Shown: in pieces, positions 54,704 to 64,000 of the stretch
Layout: each line of letters begins with the position of its first letter
Position numbering within the stretch: the first letter of the stretch is position 1
Assembly: GCF_003586285.1 (NCBI RefSeq)
Contig: NZ_QUBR01000001.1
Coordinates: forward strand, 1,605,373 to 1,669,372
Direction of reading: 5' to 3'
DNA from: Aeromicrobium endophyticum
GTDB lineage: Bacteria; Actinomycetota; Actinomycetes; Propionibacteriales; Nocardioidaceae
DNA length: 64,000 bases
Made by a program: the position numbers and the translations under genes
Notes under the pieces: model-generated
Databases searched by the model: none
Seen by the model: the letters and a program-made list of their open reading frames with translations, nothing else
What the model was told of the DNA's origin: nothing

Positions 54704-55755
54704 CGTCGTATGCCGCCGCCGGCGTCTCGATCGAAGAGGGCGACCGCGCCGTCGAGCTGATGAAGGAGTGGGTCGACAAGGCCCGCCGTCCCGAGGTCGT
54801 CGGCGGCATCGGCGGCTTCGCCGGCCTGTTCGACGCCTCGGCGCTGAAGAGCTATCGCAAGCCCTACCTGGCGACGTCCGCCGACGGCGTCGGCACCAAG
54901 GTGCAGATCGCCCAGCGCATGGACCAGCACGACACGATCGGCTTCGACCTGGTCGGCATGCTGGTCGACGACCTCGTCGTGTGCGGCGCTGAGCCGCTGT
55001 TCATGACCGACTACATCGCCTGCGGCAAGGTCGTCCCCGAGCGCATCGCCGACATCGTCAAGGGCATCGCGCAGGCGTGCGCCGAGTCCGGCACGGCCCT
55101 GCTGGGCGGCGAGACGGCCGAGCACCCCGGCCTGCTGGGCGTCGACGAGTACGACATCGCCGGCTCGACCACCGGTGTCGTCGAGGCCGACGAGCTGATC
55201 GGTGCCGAGCTCGTGCGGCCGGGCGACGTCGTCATCGCGATGCGGTCGAGCGGACTGCACTCCAACGGCTTCTCGCTCGTGCGCCACGTCTTCTTCGAGA
55301 AGGCCGGCTGGCAGCTCGACCGCGACGTGCCCGAGTTCGGCACGACGCTGGGCGAGCAGCTGCTCACGCCGACCAAGCTGTACACGCTGCCGTGCCTGGC
55401 CTTGGTCAAGCAGGTCGAGGTGCACGCGATGTCGCACATCACCGGCGGCGGCCTGGCGGCCAACCTCGAGCGCGTCGTCCCGCCGACGGTGTCGGTGCGC
55501 ATCGACCGGTCCACGTGGACACCTCAGCCCGTGTTCGGGCTGGTCGGCCAGCTGGGCTCGGTCGCGCAGGCCGACCTCGACCTGGCCCTCAACATGGGCG
55601 TCGGCATGGTCGCGCTCGTCGCACCCGACGCCGCCGACGCAGCGCTTCGCCTGCTGGCCGAGCACGGTGTCGACGCCTGGATCGCCGGAGACGTGCAGGC
55701 CGCGGGCGTCCACGGCGACGGCGGAACGGTGACCCTCACGGGCGCGCAGGCCTGA
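54700..55755 (+). CDS. purM: AIR synthetase
   Basis: 351 aa, ATP-dependent ring closure of FGAM to AIR. GVSIEEGDRAVELMK, TSADGVGTKVQIA, GFDLVGMLVDDLVVCGAEPLF and LLGGETAEHPG are the expected ATP and substrate motifs. GTG 54700 overlaps the purF stop, so the pair forms an operon as in other actinobacteria. Confidence 0.97.
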   Translation: MTSYAAAGVSIEEGDRAVELMKEWVDKARRPEVVGGIGGFAGLFDASALKSYRKPYLATSADGVGTKVQIAQRMDQHDTIGFDLVGMLVDDLVVCGAEPLFMTDYIACGKVVPERIADIVKGIAQACAESGTALLGGETAEHPGLLGVDEYDIAGSTTGVVEADELIGAELVRPGDVVIAMRSSGLHSNGFSLVRHVFFEKAGWQLDRDVPEFGTTLGEQLLTPTKLYTLPCLALVKQVEVHAMSHITGGGLAANLERVVPPTVSVRIDRSTWTPQPVFGLVGQLGSVAQADLDLALNMGVGMVALVAPDAADAALRLLAEHGVDAWIAGDVQAAGVHGDGGTVTLTGAQA

Positions 55756-55826
55756 GCCGTCGGCGGTCCGCCGATCTTTTCGCACGCGATGCGGGGGTCG
55801 GTGCGTCATCTGTTGCGTACTCCCGG

Positions 55827-55879
55827 TAGGGTGGTCAGCACGACAAACTGACTATTTCTCTGCGAGGGGGTCGAGCCTT
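55827..55879 (+). promoter_or_regulatory. Promoter and leader of DUF3073 gene
   Basis: TAGGGT at 55827-55832 is a -10; a leader of about 40 nt contains the relatively AT-rich aaactgactatttct and a good GAGGGGG 9-10 nt before ATG 55880. The gene is thus transcribed independently of purM. Confidence 0.55.
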
Positions 55880-56050
55880 ATGGGCCGCGGCCGTGCGAAA
55901 GCCAAACAGACCAAAGTTGCGCGCGACTTGAAGTACCGGACTCCGGACACAGACTTCAACACCCTGCAGCGAGAGCTCCACGGAGAATCGGGCGAGCCCA
56001 TTCCCGAGCAGTACCGCGATCTCGCGCGAGAAGACCCCGCCGCGTCCTAA
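55880..56050 (+). CDS. DUF3073 family small protein
   Basis: 56 aa (MGRGRAKAKQTKVARDLKY ... stop TAA). A very basic head GRGRAKAKQTKVARDLKY and an acidic tail with FNTLQRELHG are typical of DUF3073, which follows purM in Streptomyces and relatives. The basic end suggests nucleic-acid binding, but nothing is known. It is shorter than most ORF cutoffs. GAGGGGG precedes ATG 55880, and a bidirectional hairpin follows at 56092. Confidence 0.88.
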   Translation: MGRGRAKAKQTKVARDLKYRTPDTDFNTLQRELHGESGEPIPEQYRDLAREDPAAS

Positions 56051-56091
56051 GACGCACGACGCGTACCGCACCCTGACCACGGCGGTGCGCA

Positions 56092-56131
56092 CGCCACCGA
56101 ATAGCGTCGATGACAGACGTATTCGATGGCG
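56092..56131. terminator. Bidirectional hairpin between DUF3073 and dehydrogenase
   Basis: cgccaccgaatagcgtc (56092-56108) pairs with gacgtattcgatggcg (56116-56131) with one bulge and one G-T pair; loop 7 nt. It lies between converging stops. Confidence 0.7.
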
Positions 56132-56183
56132 TATGCACCGCTGAGTCGGGAAAGGTGGCGTGAGCACCGCCCCTGCGGCGGGG

Positions 56184-57272
56184 CTAGGGCAGGTAGACCT
56201 GACGGAGGCGCCCGACGTCGCGCATGCGCTTCTCGGCCATGCGGTCGGCGGCGAGCGACGGCGAGATGCCCTCGGCCTGGGCGTGCTCCAGCACTCCGAG
56301 GGTGGTGTCGTAGATCGACGTGGCCCGCATCTTGGCCCGGTCGAAGTCGAAGCCCTCGAGCTCGTCGGCGACTTGGATGACGCCGCCCGCGTTGACGCAG
56401 TAGTCGGGCGCGTAGGTGATGCCGCGCTCCTGCAGCCGCTTCTCGATGCCGTCGTGGGCGAGCTGGTTGTTGGCGGCGCCGCACACGACCTGCGCCGTCA
56501 GCACCTCGACGGAGTCGTCGTTGAGGGCTCCTCCGAGAGCGCACGGCGCGTAGACGTCGAGCGGCTCGCGGATCAGCGCGTCGGTGTCGGCGACCGCGGT
56601 GATGCTCGGGTACGTCGCGGCCAGGGCGGCGACGGCGGGCTCGTACGGATCGGTGATGACGACGTCGGCGCCCTCGTCGACGAGGTGGCCGACCAGGTGG
56701 CGTCCGACCTTGCCCACGCCGGCGACGCCGATGCGCCTGCCGGCCAGCGACGTGTCGCCCCACAGGTGCTGGGCCGAGGCGCGCATGCCCTGGTAGACGC
56801 CGAACGCCGTCAGGACCGACGAGTCGCCGGCGCCGCCGTGCTCGACCGTGCGGCCGGTGACGAACTCGCACTCGCGCGCGATGAGGTCCATGTCGGGCGA
56901 GAACGTGCCGACGTCGCACGCCGTGAAGTAGCGACCGTTGAGGGACTGCACGAAACGGCCGTACGCGCGCAGCAGCGCCTCGGTCTTGAGGGTGCGCGGA
57001 TCGCCGATGATGACGGCCTTGCCGCCGCCGAGGTCGAGGCCGGCCAGGGCGTTCTTGTAGGCCATGCCCTGCGACAGGTTGAGGACGTCGGTCAGCGCCG
57101 CGGCCTCGGACGCGTACGGGTAGAACCGCGTGCCGCCGAGCGCCGGACCGAGCGCCGTCGAGTAGATCGCGATGATGGCCTTGAGGCCCGTGGCCTCGTC
57201 GTGGCAGAAGACGACCTGCTCGTGGTGGCTGCCGAAGGCAGACGGGGCGGGTGGGGTGCTGGGATCGGTCAC
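56184..57272 (-). CDS. Leucine/valine dehydrogenase
   Basis: 362 aa, NAD-linked oxidative deamination of branched-chain amino acids. Catalytic lysines are in [35 protein letters not shown] is the Rossmann loop; and ITDPYEP carries the acidic NAD-specific end. Context after purM-DUF3073 is the same as for valine dehydrogenase (vdh) in Streptomyces. GTG 57272 has a leader of about 80 nt, with TAGAGT at 57362-57357 as the -10. Confidence 0.9.
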   Translation of the reverse strand: MTDPSTPPAPSAFGSHHEQVVFCHDEATGLKAIIAIYSTALGPALGGTRFYPYASEAAALTDVLNLSQGMAYKNALAGLDLGGGKAVIIGDPRTLKTEALLRAYGRFVQSLNGRYFTACDVGTFSPDMDLIARECEFVTGRTVEHGGAGDSSVLTAFGVYQGMRASAQHLWGDTSLAGRRIGVAGVGKVGRHLVGHLVDEGADVVITDPYEPAVAALAATYPSITAVADTDALIREPLDVYAPCALGGALNDDSVEVLTAQVVCGAANNQLAHDGIEKRLQERGITYAPDYCVNAGGVIQVADELEGFDFDRAKMRATSIYDTTLGVLEHAQAEGISPSLAADRMAEKRMRDVGRLRQVYLP

Positions 57273-57428
57273 GGTGGTGCTCTCTCTCGATGTGGCGGAG
57301 GGGCGGTGGTGGGCTCCTCCAACGGTCGAGCCGCGGGGTGTGGCGGCTCGCGGCCGACTCTACTCGCGAGAGCGGGGTCGCGGGGAGACCGGACAAACAT
57401 GAGGGAAGCCTCGCATTAGAATGATGTC

Positions 57429-58874
<1,446 letters not shown>

Positions 58875-59158
58875 CAGGGCGATCCAGGCCGGCGCCCAGA
58901 GGCGCGCGGCCAGGATCAGCCGCACCACGACGTAGGTGACGACGGCGAAGACGCCGGACATGACGAGCAGCAGCACGGCGTCGGCGCCGCGGTCCTCGCC
59001 CTTGACGACGTGGGCGACCACGATGAGCCCCAGCACGCCGTGGATCGCGACGGCGAAGAACGCGATCGCGCCCACGCGGCGCTGGACGCGGCGCAGGGCC
59101 GCGAGCTCGGCGGCCGGGCCGGGACGGTTCGGGGTGGGGCTGCTCGGGGTGGGGCTGC

Positions 59159-59620
59159 TCATGATTCCTGGCTCTCGTGCGCGGCATCGATGATGCGGTG
59201 GAGGACGTCGTTGGTGGCGACCAGGTCGGACTCGGTCATGCCGAGCCGGGCGAGCATCGTGGACGGAACGGCGAGCGCGCGCCGTCGCAGCTCGCGACCC
59301 TCGGGCGTCACGCCGACGACCAGGACGCGCTCGTCGCTGGGCGAGCGTCGGCGCGAGACCAGTCCCGCGGCCTCGAGGCGCTTCAGCAGCGGCGAGGCGG
59401 TGCCGGGGTCGAGGTGCAGCATCGCGCTGAGCGCCTTGACCGACAGACCGTCGGCGCCTGCGGCGTCGTGCTGCCACAGGGCCAGCATGACGAGGTACTG
59501 CGGGTGGGTCAGGCCCAGCGGCTCGAGCACCGACCGGTAGGACGCCACGACCTCGCGCGACGCGACGGCCAGCGCGAAGCACACCTGCTCTTCGAGGGCG
59601 AGGGGATCTCGGTCGGTCAT
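59159..59620 (-). CDS. OhrR-type MarR regulator, 1-Cys
   Basis: 153 aa. EEQVCFALAVASREVVASY and LTHPQYLVMLALWQ align with OhrR. Cys14 is in the reactive position and there is no second cysteine, so it would be of the 1-Cys type, which oxidises to sulfenic acid or a mixed disulfide with a low-molecular-weight thiol. HTH about 58-83. ATG 59620 has TACACT (59632-59627) 6 nt upstream and overlapping palindromes across that -10. It couples by ATGA to a small membrane protein. Confidence 0.85.
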   Translation of the reverse strand: MTDRDPLALEEQVCFALAVASREVVASYRSVLEPLGLTHPQYLVMLALWQHDAAGADGLSVKALSAMLHLDPGTASPLLKRLEAAGLVSRRRSPSDERVLVVGVTPEGRELRRRALAVPSTMLARLGMTESDLVATNDVLHRIIDAAHESQES

Positions 59621-59626
59621 GCTATG

Positions 59627-59651
59627 AGTGTACCAATGATTGGTGCACCAA
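59627..59651. promoter_or_regulatory. Overlapping palindromes at OhrR-like promoter
   Basis: ACCAAT-g-ATTGGT (59632-59644) and TTGGTGCACCAA (59640-59651) are perfect dyads sharing five bases, placed at or just upstream of the -10 (59632-59627). They fit two regulator dimers side by side and imply autorepression. Confidence 0.65.
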
Positions 59652-60131
59652 CTACTGTGAGCTGCGTCGCGCGATGAACGCGGTCAGCGTCTCGACCACG
59701 AGGCGGTGGTCGTCGCGCTGGGGCAGACCCGACACCGCGACGGTGCCGACGCACCCGGTGCCGCGCACGATCAGCGGGAAGGCCCCGCCGTGCGCCGCGT
59801 ACCGGGACGGGTCGAGGCGGGAGTCGGACTCGAACGTCCTGCCTGCGACGCGGAACTGCTCGCCGACCCGCAACGACGAGCGTCCGTAGCGGTCGACGAC
59901 GGCGCACTTGCGGTCGAGCCAGCCGTCGTTGTCGGCGGAGGCTCCCGGCAGGGCGGTGTGGAACAGCCGCTGGCCGTTGCGCCGCACCGAGATGGCGACG
60001 GGCAGGTCGCCGGCGAGCGCGGCCTCGCGCAGGGCCGACCCGAGCTCCCACGCATCGGTCTCGTCGAAGGACTCGAGCACCAGGCGCGCCTCCTGTGCCT
60101 CCAGCTCGTCCAGCAGCTCGCGGTCGCTCAT
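59652..60131 (-). CDS. UPF0303/HbpS-like haem-degrading-domain protein
   Basis: 159 aa. LPVAISVRRNGQRLFHTALPG and AVDRYG/RSSLRVGEQFR are typical of UPF0303, related to the haem-binding HbpS/GlcG fold; GGAFPLIVRGTGCVGTVAVSGLPQRDDH forms the conserved core. It probably binds or degrades haem or a similar cofactor. ATG 60131 follows GAGGAG. It ends 31 bp before the OhrR-like gene on the same strand, which links it to redox control. Confidence 0.85.
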   Translation of the reverse strand: MSDRELLDELEAQEARLVLESFDETDAWELGSALREAALAGDLPVAISVRRNGQRLFHTALPGASADNDGWLDRKCAVVDRYGRSSLRVGEQFRVAGRTFESDSRLDPSRYAAHGGAFPLIVRGTGCVGTVAVSGLPQRDDHRLVVETLTAFIARRSSQ

Positions 60132-60185
60132 GGTGTGCTCCTCGCCTCGGTGGATCGGCCGGGACGCCGGCCGATCCACATGCTG

Positions 60186-61241
60186 TCACCCGGCGGGCGG
60201 CAGGTCCACGAGGGTCGCGAGCCGCCGGCGATGCTGCTCGGGGGTGCCGAGCGCGTTCAGGTCGACGAGGGCGCGCTTGAGGTAGAGGTGCGCCGGGTGC
60301 TCCCACGTCATCCCGATGCCACCCAGCATCTGGATGCACTCCTCGGCCGCGTGCAACGCCACCTCCGAGCACATCGACTGCGCCGCGGACGCCAGCACGG
60401 CCCGGTCGGACGTGGTCGTCGCGGCGGCCTCGGCGGCCACCGAGGCCGAGTCGACCTCGATCCAGAGGGTGGCGAGGCGGTGCTTGAGGGCCTGGAAGCT
60501 GCCCAGGAGGCGTCCGAACTGGCGGCGCTGCTGCACGTGGTCGACCGTGGTGGACAGGCACCACGAGGCCAGTCCCACCTGCTCTGCGGCCAGGGCGACG
60601 GCGGCTCGCTCGAGGCCGGCGTCCAGGGCGTCGACCGCCCGTCGGCCGGTCGCGAGGACCTGCACGGCGACGCCGTCGAGGGTCACGTCGGTCAGGGGTC
60701 GGGTCGTGTCGAGCGACGTGACCGGGGCGAGCCCCACACCGGGAGCGTCGGCGGACACGATCGCGACGGCCGTCTCCCCGTCCACCGTCACGGGCAGCAC
60801 CAGCGGGCCGTCCCCGACGCCGGCGACCGAGCGGACCGATCCGCTCACGAGTCCATCGACGACGACGAGCCGGGGGAGCAGCTCACCGGGCGCGGTGCCC
60901 CACGGGACGACCAGGCAGGCGGCGCCGAAGGGCCCCGCGTGACCCACGTCCGCGAGGAGCGGGCCCGCGAGCACCGTGGCGGTGACGAAGCGGGAGGGGG
61001 CGCAGGCGCGTCCCAGCTCGGTCGCGACGGTCGCGGCGTCGGACAGCTCGCCGCCCAGACCCCCCTGCGACTCGGGCACGAGCAGGCCTGCGAGCCCGAT
61101 CTCGTCGTCGAGGGCCGCGTCGACCCGTCGCAGCAGTGCGTCGAGGCCGTCCTCGTGGACGAGGGACGTGGCCGGCGCGACGCGCTCGAGCATCCGGCGG
61201 ACGGTCTCGGCGAGAGCGGTGGACTCGGCGGTGGCGGTCAT
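60186..61241 (-). CDS. Acyl-CoA dehydrogenase, subunit-like (B)
   Basis: 351 aa. C-terminal region WCLSTTVDHVQQRRQFGRLLGSFQALKHRLATLWIEVDSA and IQMLGGIGMTWEHPAHLYLKRAL is standard, but the N-terminal and middle domains are short and no clear catalytic-base glutamate is seen. Such divergent proteins pair with a second acyl-CoA dehydrogenase as heterotetramers in actinobacterial steroid or branched-acyl catabolism, as here. ATG 61241 overlaps the upstream stop (ATGA), preferred to ATG 61259. Confidence 0.82.
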   Translation of the reverse strand: MTATAESTALAETVRRMLERVAPATSLVHEDGLDALLRRVDAALDDEIGLAGLLVPESQGGLGGELSDAATVATELGRACAPSRFVTATVLAGPLLADVGHAGPFGAACLVVPWGTAPGELLPRLVVVDGLVSGSVRSVAGVGDGPLVLPVTVDGETAVAIVSADAPGVGLAPVTSLDTTRPLTDVTLDGVAVQVLATGRRAVDALDAGLERAAVALAAEQVGLASWCLSTTVDHVQQRRQFGRLLGSFQALKHRLATLWIEVDSASVAAEAAATTTSDRAVLASAAQSMCSEVALHAAEECIQMLGGIGMTWEHPAHLYLKRALVDLNALGTPEQHRRRLATLVDLPPAG

Positions 61242-62416
61242 CGTGCGCTCTCGTTCCATGGGATCCCCTTGTCGGGTCGGTGCTCGGCGGGCAGCCCGAG
61301 GACCCGCTCGGCGATCAGGTTGAGCAGCACCTCGCTGGTGCCGCCCTCGATCGAGTTGCCCTTGGCCCGCAGGTAGCGGTAGCCCGGGCCCCGGCCCGTG
61401 AACGAGACGCGCTCGGGCCGGCGCATCGTCCAGTCGTCGTAGCGCATGCCGTCGTCGCCGAGCAGCTCGACCTCGAGCGCCGTCAGCTGCTGGGCGATGC
61501 GGGCGAAGGTGACCTTGGCCGCCGAGTCGCCCGGCCCGGGTGTCACGTGCGCCGGACGTCGACGCACGCGCTCGGCCGCGAGGCGGGCGACCTCGGCGTC
61601 GATCCACAACCTCATCAGGCGGTCGTGCAGCACGGGACGACGACGCTCGGGGTGTGAGCGCCAGGCCTGGGCGACGACACCGATCATCCCGCTCTCGCGA
61701 GGCGCGCCGCCGCCCCCGATCGCCACCCGCTCGTTGTTGAGGGTCGCGGTCGCGACCTCCCAGCCCTGGCCGACCGCGCCGATGCGCAGGCTGTCGGGGA
61801 TGCGCACGTCGGTCAGGAAGACCTCGTTGAACTCGGCCTCGCCGGTGATCTGCCGCAGGGGTCGCACGTCGACGCCGGGATCGTCCATCGGGCACACGAA
61901 GTACGTGAGCCCCGCGTGCTTGAACGCGCTCGGATCGGTGCGCGCCACCAGGATCGCGAACCGGGCGTTCTGCGCTCCCGACGTCCAGACCTTCTGGCCG
62001 TTGACGACCCACGTGTCGCCGTCGAGCGTCGCGGACGTCGAGACGTTGGCGAGGTCCGAGCCGGCGCCCGGCTCGCTGAAGAGCTGGCACCAGATCTCCT
62101 CACCCGTCCACAGCGGCGGCAGGAAGCGGTCGACCTGGTCGGGCGTGCCGTAGCGCAGCAGCGTGGGGGCGGCCATGCCGAGCCCGATGCTGTTCGCGGC
62201 CGGGTCGTTGTCGGGCGCGCCGGCGGCGCGAAGGGCCGCGTCGACGACGACCTGGTCGGAGACCGTGAGCCCCAGCCCGCCACGCCCCACGGGCTTGCCG
62301 ACCCATGCGAGCCCGGCGTCGTACTGGGCCCGCAGGAAGTCGAGCCGGTCCGTCGAGGCCGGGGGATGCGCGGCGAGCAGGCGGGCTGCGAGGTGCTCGA
62401 GGTCGGCGGCGCTCAT
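61238..62416 (-). CDS. Acyl-CoA dehydrogenase (A)
   Basis: 392 aa flavoprotein. WCQLFSEPGAGSDLANVSTSA and WVVNGQKVWTSGAQNA form the FAD/substrate sites, VATATLNNERVAIG the helical domain and GNSIEGGTSEVLLNLIAERVLGLP the C-terminus. It oxidises an acyl-CoA to the 2-enoyl form. ATG 62416 overlaps the stop of the quinone-oxidoreductase-like gene. With the next gene it probably makes a mixed complex. Confidence 0.9.
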   Translation of the reverse strand: MSAADLEHLAARLLAAHPPASTDRLDFLRAQYDAGLAWVGKPVGRGGLGLTVSDQVVVDAALRAAGAPDNDPAANSIGLGMAAPTLLRYGTPDQVDRFLPPLWTGEEIWCQLFSEPGAGSDLANVSTSATLDGDTWVVNGQKVWTSGAQNARFAILVARTDPSAFKHAGLTYFVCPMDDPGVDVRPLRQITGEAEFNEVFLTDVRIPDSLRIGAVGQGWEVATATLNNERVAIGGGGAPRESGMIGVVAQAWRSHPERRRPVLHDRLMRLWIDAEVARLAAERVRRRPAHVTPGPGDSAAKVTFARIAQQLTALEVELLGDDGMRYDDWTMRRPERVSFTGRGPGYRYLRAKGNSIEGGTSEVLLNLIAERVLGLPAEHRPDKGIPWNESAR

Positions 62417-63411
62417 GCGACCATCACCACGCGTCCGGTCGTGACGCCGTCCGCGAGCCGCTGGAGCGCAGCCGGCACGTCGTCGAGGGCGATCCGCTCG
62501 CTGACGATCGGCGAGACGGCGCCGGTGTCGGCGAGGCGGGTCAGCTCGTCGTGGCAGTGCCGGACGAGCGCGGGGTCGCGCTGGTTGTACAGGCCCCAGT
62601 GGAGGCCGACGATCGAGTAGTTCTTGATCAGGGCGTGGTTGAGCGGGGCCGACTGGATCTCGCCGCCGGCGAAGCCGATGACGAGGATGCGTCCCTCGAA
62701 GGCGATGCACTTGGTCGAGCGCTGATAGGTCTCGCCGCCGACGGGGTCGTAGACAATGTCGGCGCCGCGGCCGCCGGTGACCTGCTTGACCACCTCGACG
62801 AAGTCCTGCGCGTGGCGGTCGACGACGACGTCGGCCCCCAGGGCGCGGGCGACCTCGGCCTTGGCGCCACTCCCATCGACACCGCCGCCGACGACGCCGA
62901 TGACGGTCGCGCCGGCAGCCTTGCCCAGCTGCACCGCCGAGCTGCCGACCCCTCCGGCGGCGGCGTGCACCAGCAGGACGTCGCCGGGCGCGATCTGCGT
63001 GCGTCGGTGCAGGGCGAACCAGCTGGTCTGGTAGCCCACGAACAGCGAGGCCGCCTGGGCGTCGTCGAGCGAGTCCGGCGCGGGGAACGTCGTGGCGGCG
63101 TCCATCACGGCCATCTCTGCGAAGGCACCGCCGGGGCCGGCGGGTGCGCCGAGGACGCGATCGCCCACCGCGATGCCGGTCACGTCGCTGCCGACCTCGA
63201 CCACCTCGCCGCACAGCTCGACGCCCGGGGTGAACGGCAGCTCGGGCCGCACCTGGTAGAGCCCGCGGCACATCAGCACGTCAGGGAAGTTCGCCGCAGC
63301 CGCGAGCACGCGCACCGTGACCTGGGCGGGCCCTGGTGACGGATCGGGCAGGTCGGCGAGCGTCAGCACGTCACGCGGCTCGCCGAGCCGGGTGACCTGC
63401 CAGGCCTTCAT
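62413..63411 (-). CDS. NADPH:quinone oxidoreductase-like MDR protein
   Basis: 332 aa, zinc-free medium-chain dehydrogenase. The GroES half ends in GDRVLGAPAGPGGAFAEMAVM, and the Rossmann loop is HAAAGGVGSSAVQLGKAAGA. It lacks the zinc cysteines of alcohol dehydrogenases, and resembles QOR/enoyl-reductase-like enzymes that reduce an enone or enoyl-CoA. ATG 63411 overlaps the thiolase stop (ATGA). Placed between thiolase and dehydrogenases. Confidence 0.88.
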   Translation of the reverse strand: MKAWQVTRLGEPRDVLTLADLPDPSPGPAQVTVRVLAAAANFPDVLMCRGLYQVRPELPFTPGVELCGEVVEVGSDVTGIAVGDRVLGAPAGPGGAFAEMAVMDAATTFPAPDSLDDAQAASLFVGYQTSWFALHRRTQIAPGDVLLVHAAAGGVGSSAVQLGKAAGATVIGVVGGGVDGSGAKAEVARALGADVVVDRHAQDFVEVVKQVTGGRGADIVYDPVGGETYQRSTKCIAFEGRILVIGFAGGEIQSAPLNHALIKNYSIVGLHWGLYNQRDPALVRHCHDELTRLADTGAVSPIVSERIALDDVPAALQRLADGVTTGRVVMVA

Positions 63412-64000
63412 CGGGCCACCTCGAAGAGGCCGGCGGCGCCCATGCCGCCACCGACGCACATCGAGACGACGGCGAACTGCTGGTCGCGGCGGCGGGCCTC
63501 GAGCAGCGCGTGCCCGACGGCGCGGGAGCCCGTCATCCCGTACGGGTGGCCCATCGCGATGGCGCCGCCGTTGACGTTCATCCGCTCGGGGTCGATCCCC
63601 AGCACGTCGCGGCAGTGGACGGCCTGCGCGGCGAAGGCCTCGTTGAGCTCCCAGACGCCGATGTCGTCGACCGCGAGCCCGTGCAGGGCCAGGAGCTTCG
63701 GGATCGCGGCCACGGGCCCGATGCCCATCTCGTCGGGCTCGCACCCCGTGACGGTCATGCCGACGTAGTACCCCAGCGGCGCGATGCCGAGGGCGGCAGC
63801 GTGCTCGGAGCTCATCAGGACGTTGGCCGATGCGCCGTCGCTGAGCTGGGACGCGTTGCCTGCGGTCACGGTGGGGTGCGCGGTCACATCACCCGGCTGC
63901 AGGACGGTCCGCAGCGCGGCGAGCCCCTCCGCGGTCGTGCCGGCACGCACGCCCTCGTCGGCCGAGACGGTCTGCTCGACCTCGGACGTCTCGCCGGTGG
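63408..64000 (-). CDS. Acetyl-CoA acetyltransferase (thiolase), C-terminal part
   Basis: The last 196 codons or so; the 5' part lies beyond the window. The frame runs open to the edge, so it is not a broken gene. ELNEAFAAQAVHCRDVLG, NVNGGAIAMGHPYGMTGSR with the catalytic His and MCVGGGMGAAGLFEVAR with the second catalytic Cys are intact. It splits 3-ketoacyl-CoA with CoA. First of four coupled genes. Confidence 0.93.
   Translation of the reverse strand, partial: TGETSEVEQTVSADEGVRAGTTAEGLAALRTVLQPGDVTAHPTVTAGNASQLSDGASANVLMSSEHAAALGIAPLGYYVGMTVTGCEPDEMGIGPVAAIPKLLALHGLAVDDIGVWELNEAFAAQAVHCRDVLGIDPERMNVNGGAIAMGHPYGMTGSRAVGHALLEARRRDQQFAVVSMCVGGGMGAAGLFEVAR

Noticed and set aside
63408-64000. 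Truncated thiolase pseudogene
   Set aside because: The frame is open to the window edge; only the window cuts it.

Overview
The window is a 64 kb piece of a high-GC actinobacterial chromosome. Gene families and order (tmk-holB-SlpD-like hydrolase, fba-DUF3151, a spread-out pur cluster, purM-DUF3073-valine/leucine dehydrogenase) fit the Propionibacteriales, most likely Aeromicrobium or another Nocardioidaceae. The genus is an inference from gene content, not a search result. I see no insertion sequence, prophage, CRISPR array, rRNA or replication origin. There is one tRNA, Thr(CGT). No gene-free stretch exceeds about 180 bp, and all the larger gaps hold promoters, hairpins or repeats that are listed.

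Layout. 1-3.6 kb: end of tmk, holB, a secreted TAP-like peptidase, chorismate mutase, tRNA-Thr. 3.7-10.7 kb: accessory metabolism, with a perhydrolase-type hydrolase facing an OhrR-type sensor, a LysR/EamA divergent pair, a zinc alcohol dehydrogenase, NhaA and a DapC-like aminotransferase. 10.8-13.6 kb: a DUF1800-DUF1501 exported pair. 13.6-20 kb: MFS, sortase E, pyrE-spoU, a CoA-disulfide-reductase-like flavoprotein, fba, DUF3151. 20-22.6 kb: diacylglycerol kinase, EamA, CGNR regulator. 22.7-55.9 kb: nine purine genes (purA, D, B, C, S, Q, L, F, M), all on the + strand but interrupted by unrelated genes. The interruptions are a secreted Ig-like protein, acyl-CoA ligases, a DEAD-box helicase, NRAMP and CPA1 transporters, an Nei-type glycosylase, a degenerate STAND-like protein, an Old Yellow Enzyme and two tandem DUF1906 glycosidase-like proteins. 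56-60 kb: amino-acid dehydrogenase, malic enzyme, a second OhrR-type regulator and a haem-degrading-type protein. 60.2-64 kb: a fatty-acid or acyl-CoA catabolic operon of four genes joined by ATGA overlaps, with the first (thiolase) cut by the window edge.

How the genes work together. The pur genes encode most of the route from PRPP to AMP, with purF/purM, purS/purQ/purL, purD, purC, purB and purA present. purN, purH, purE and purK are outside the window. A strong recurring pattern is a TANNNT hexamer placed 6-8 nt before a GTG or ATG. It appears at more than twenty genes, implying leaderless mRNAs for most single-gene units; genes without it have a Shine-Dalgarno sequence or overlap the previous stop codon.

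The most notable oddities are a REP-like 21-bp tandem repeat inserted in frame into purC, a pyrE of gamma-proteobacterial type, two OhrR-like sensors next to near-perfect operators, a MalT-like protein that has lost its nucleotide-binding residues and HTH, and two related long hairpins. I found no clear new defence or mobile system.
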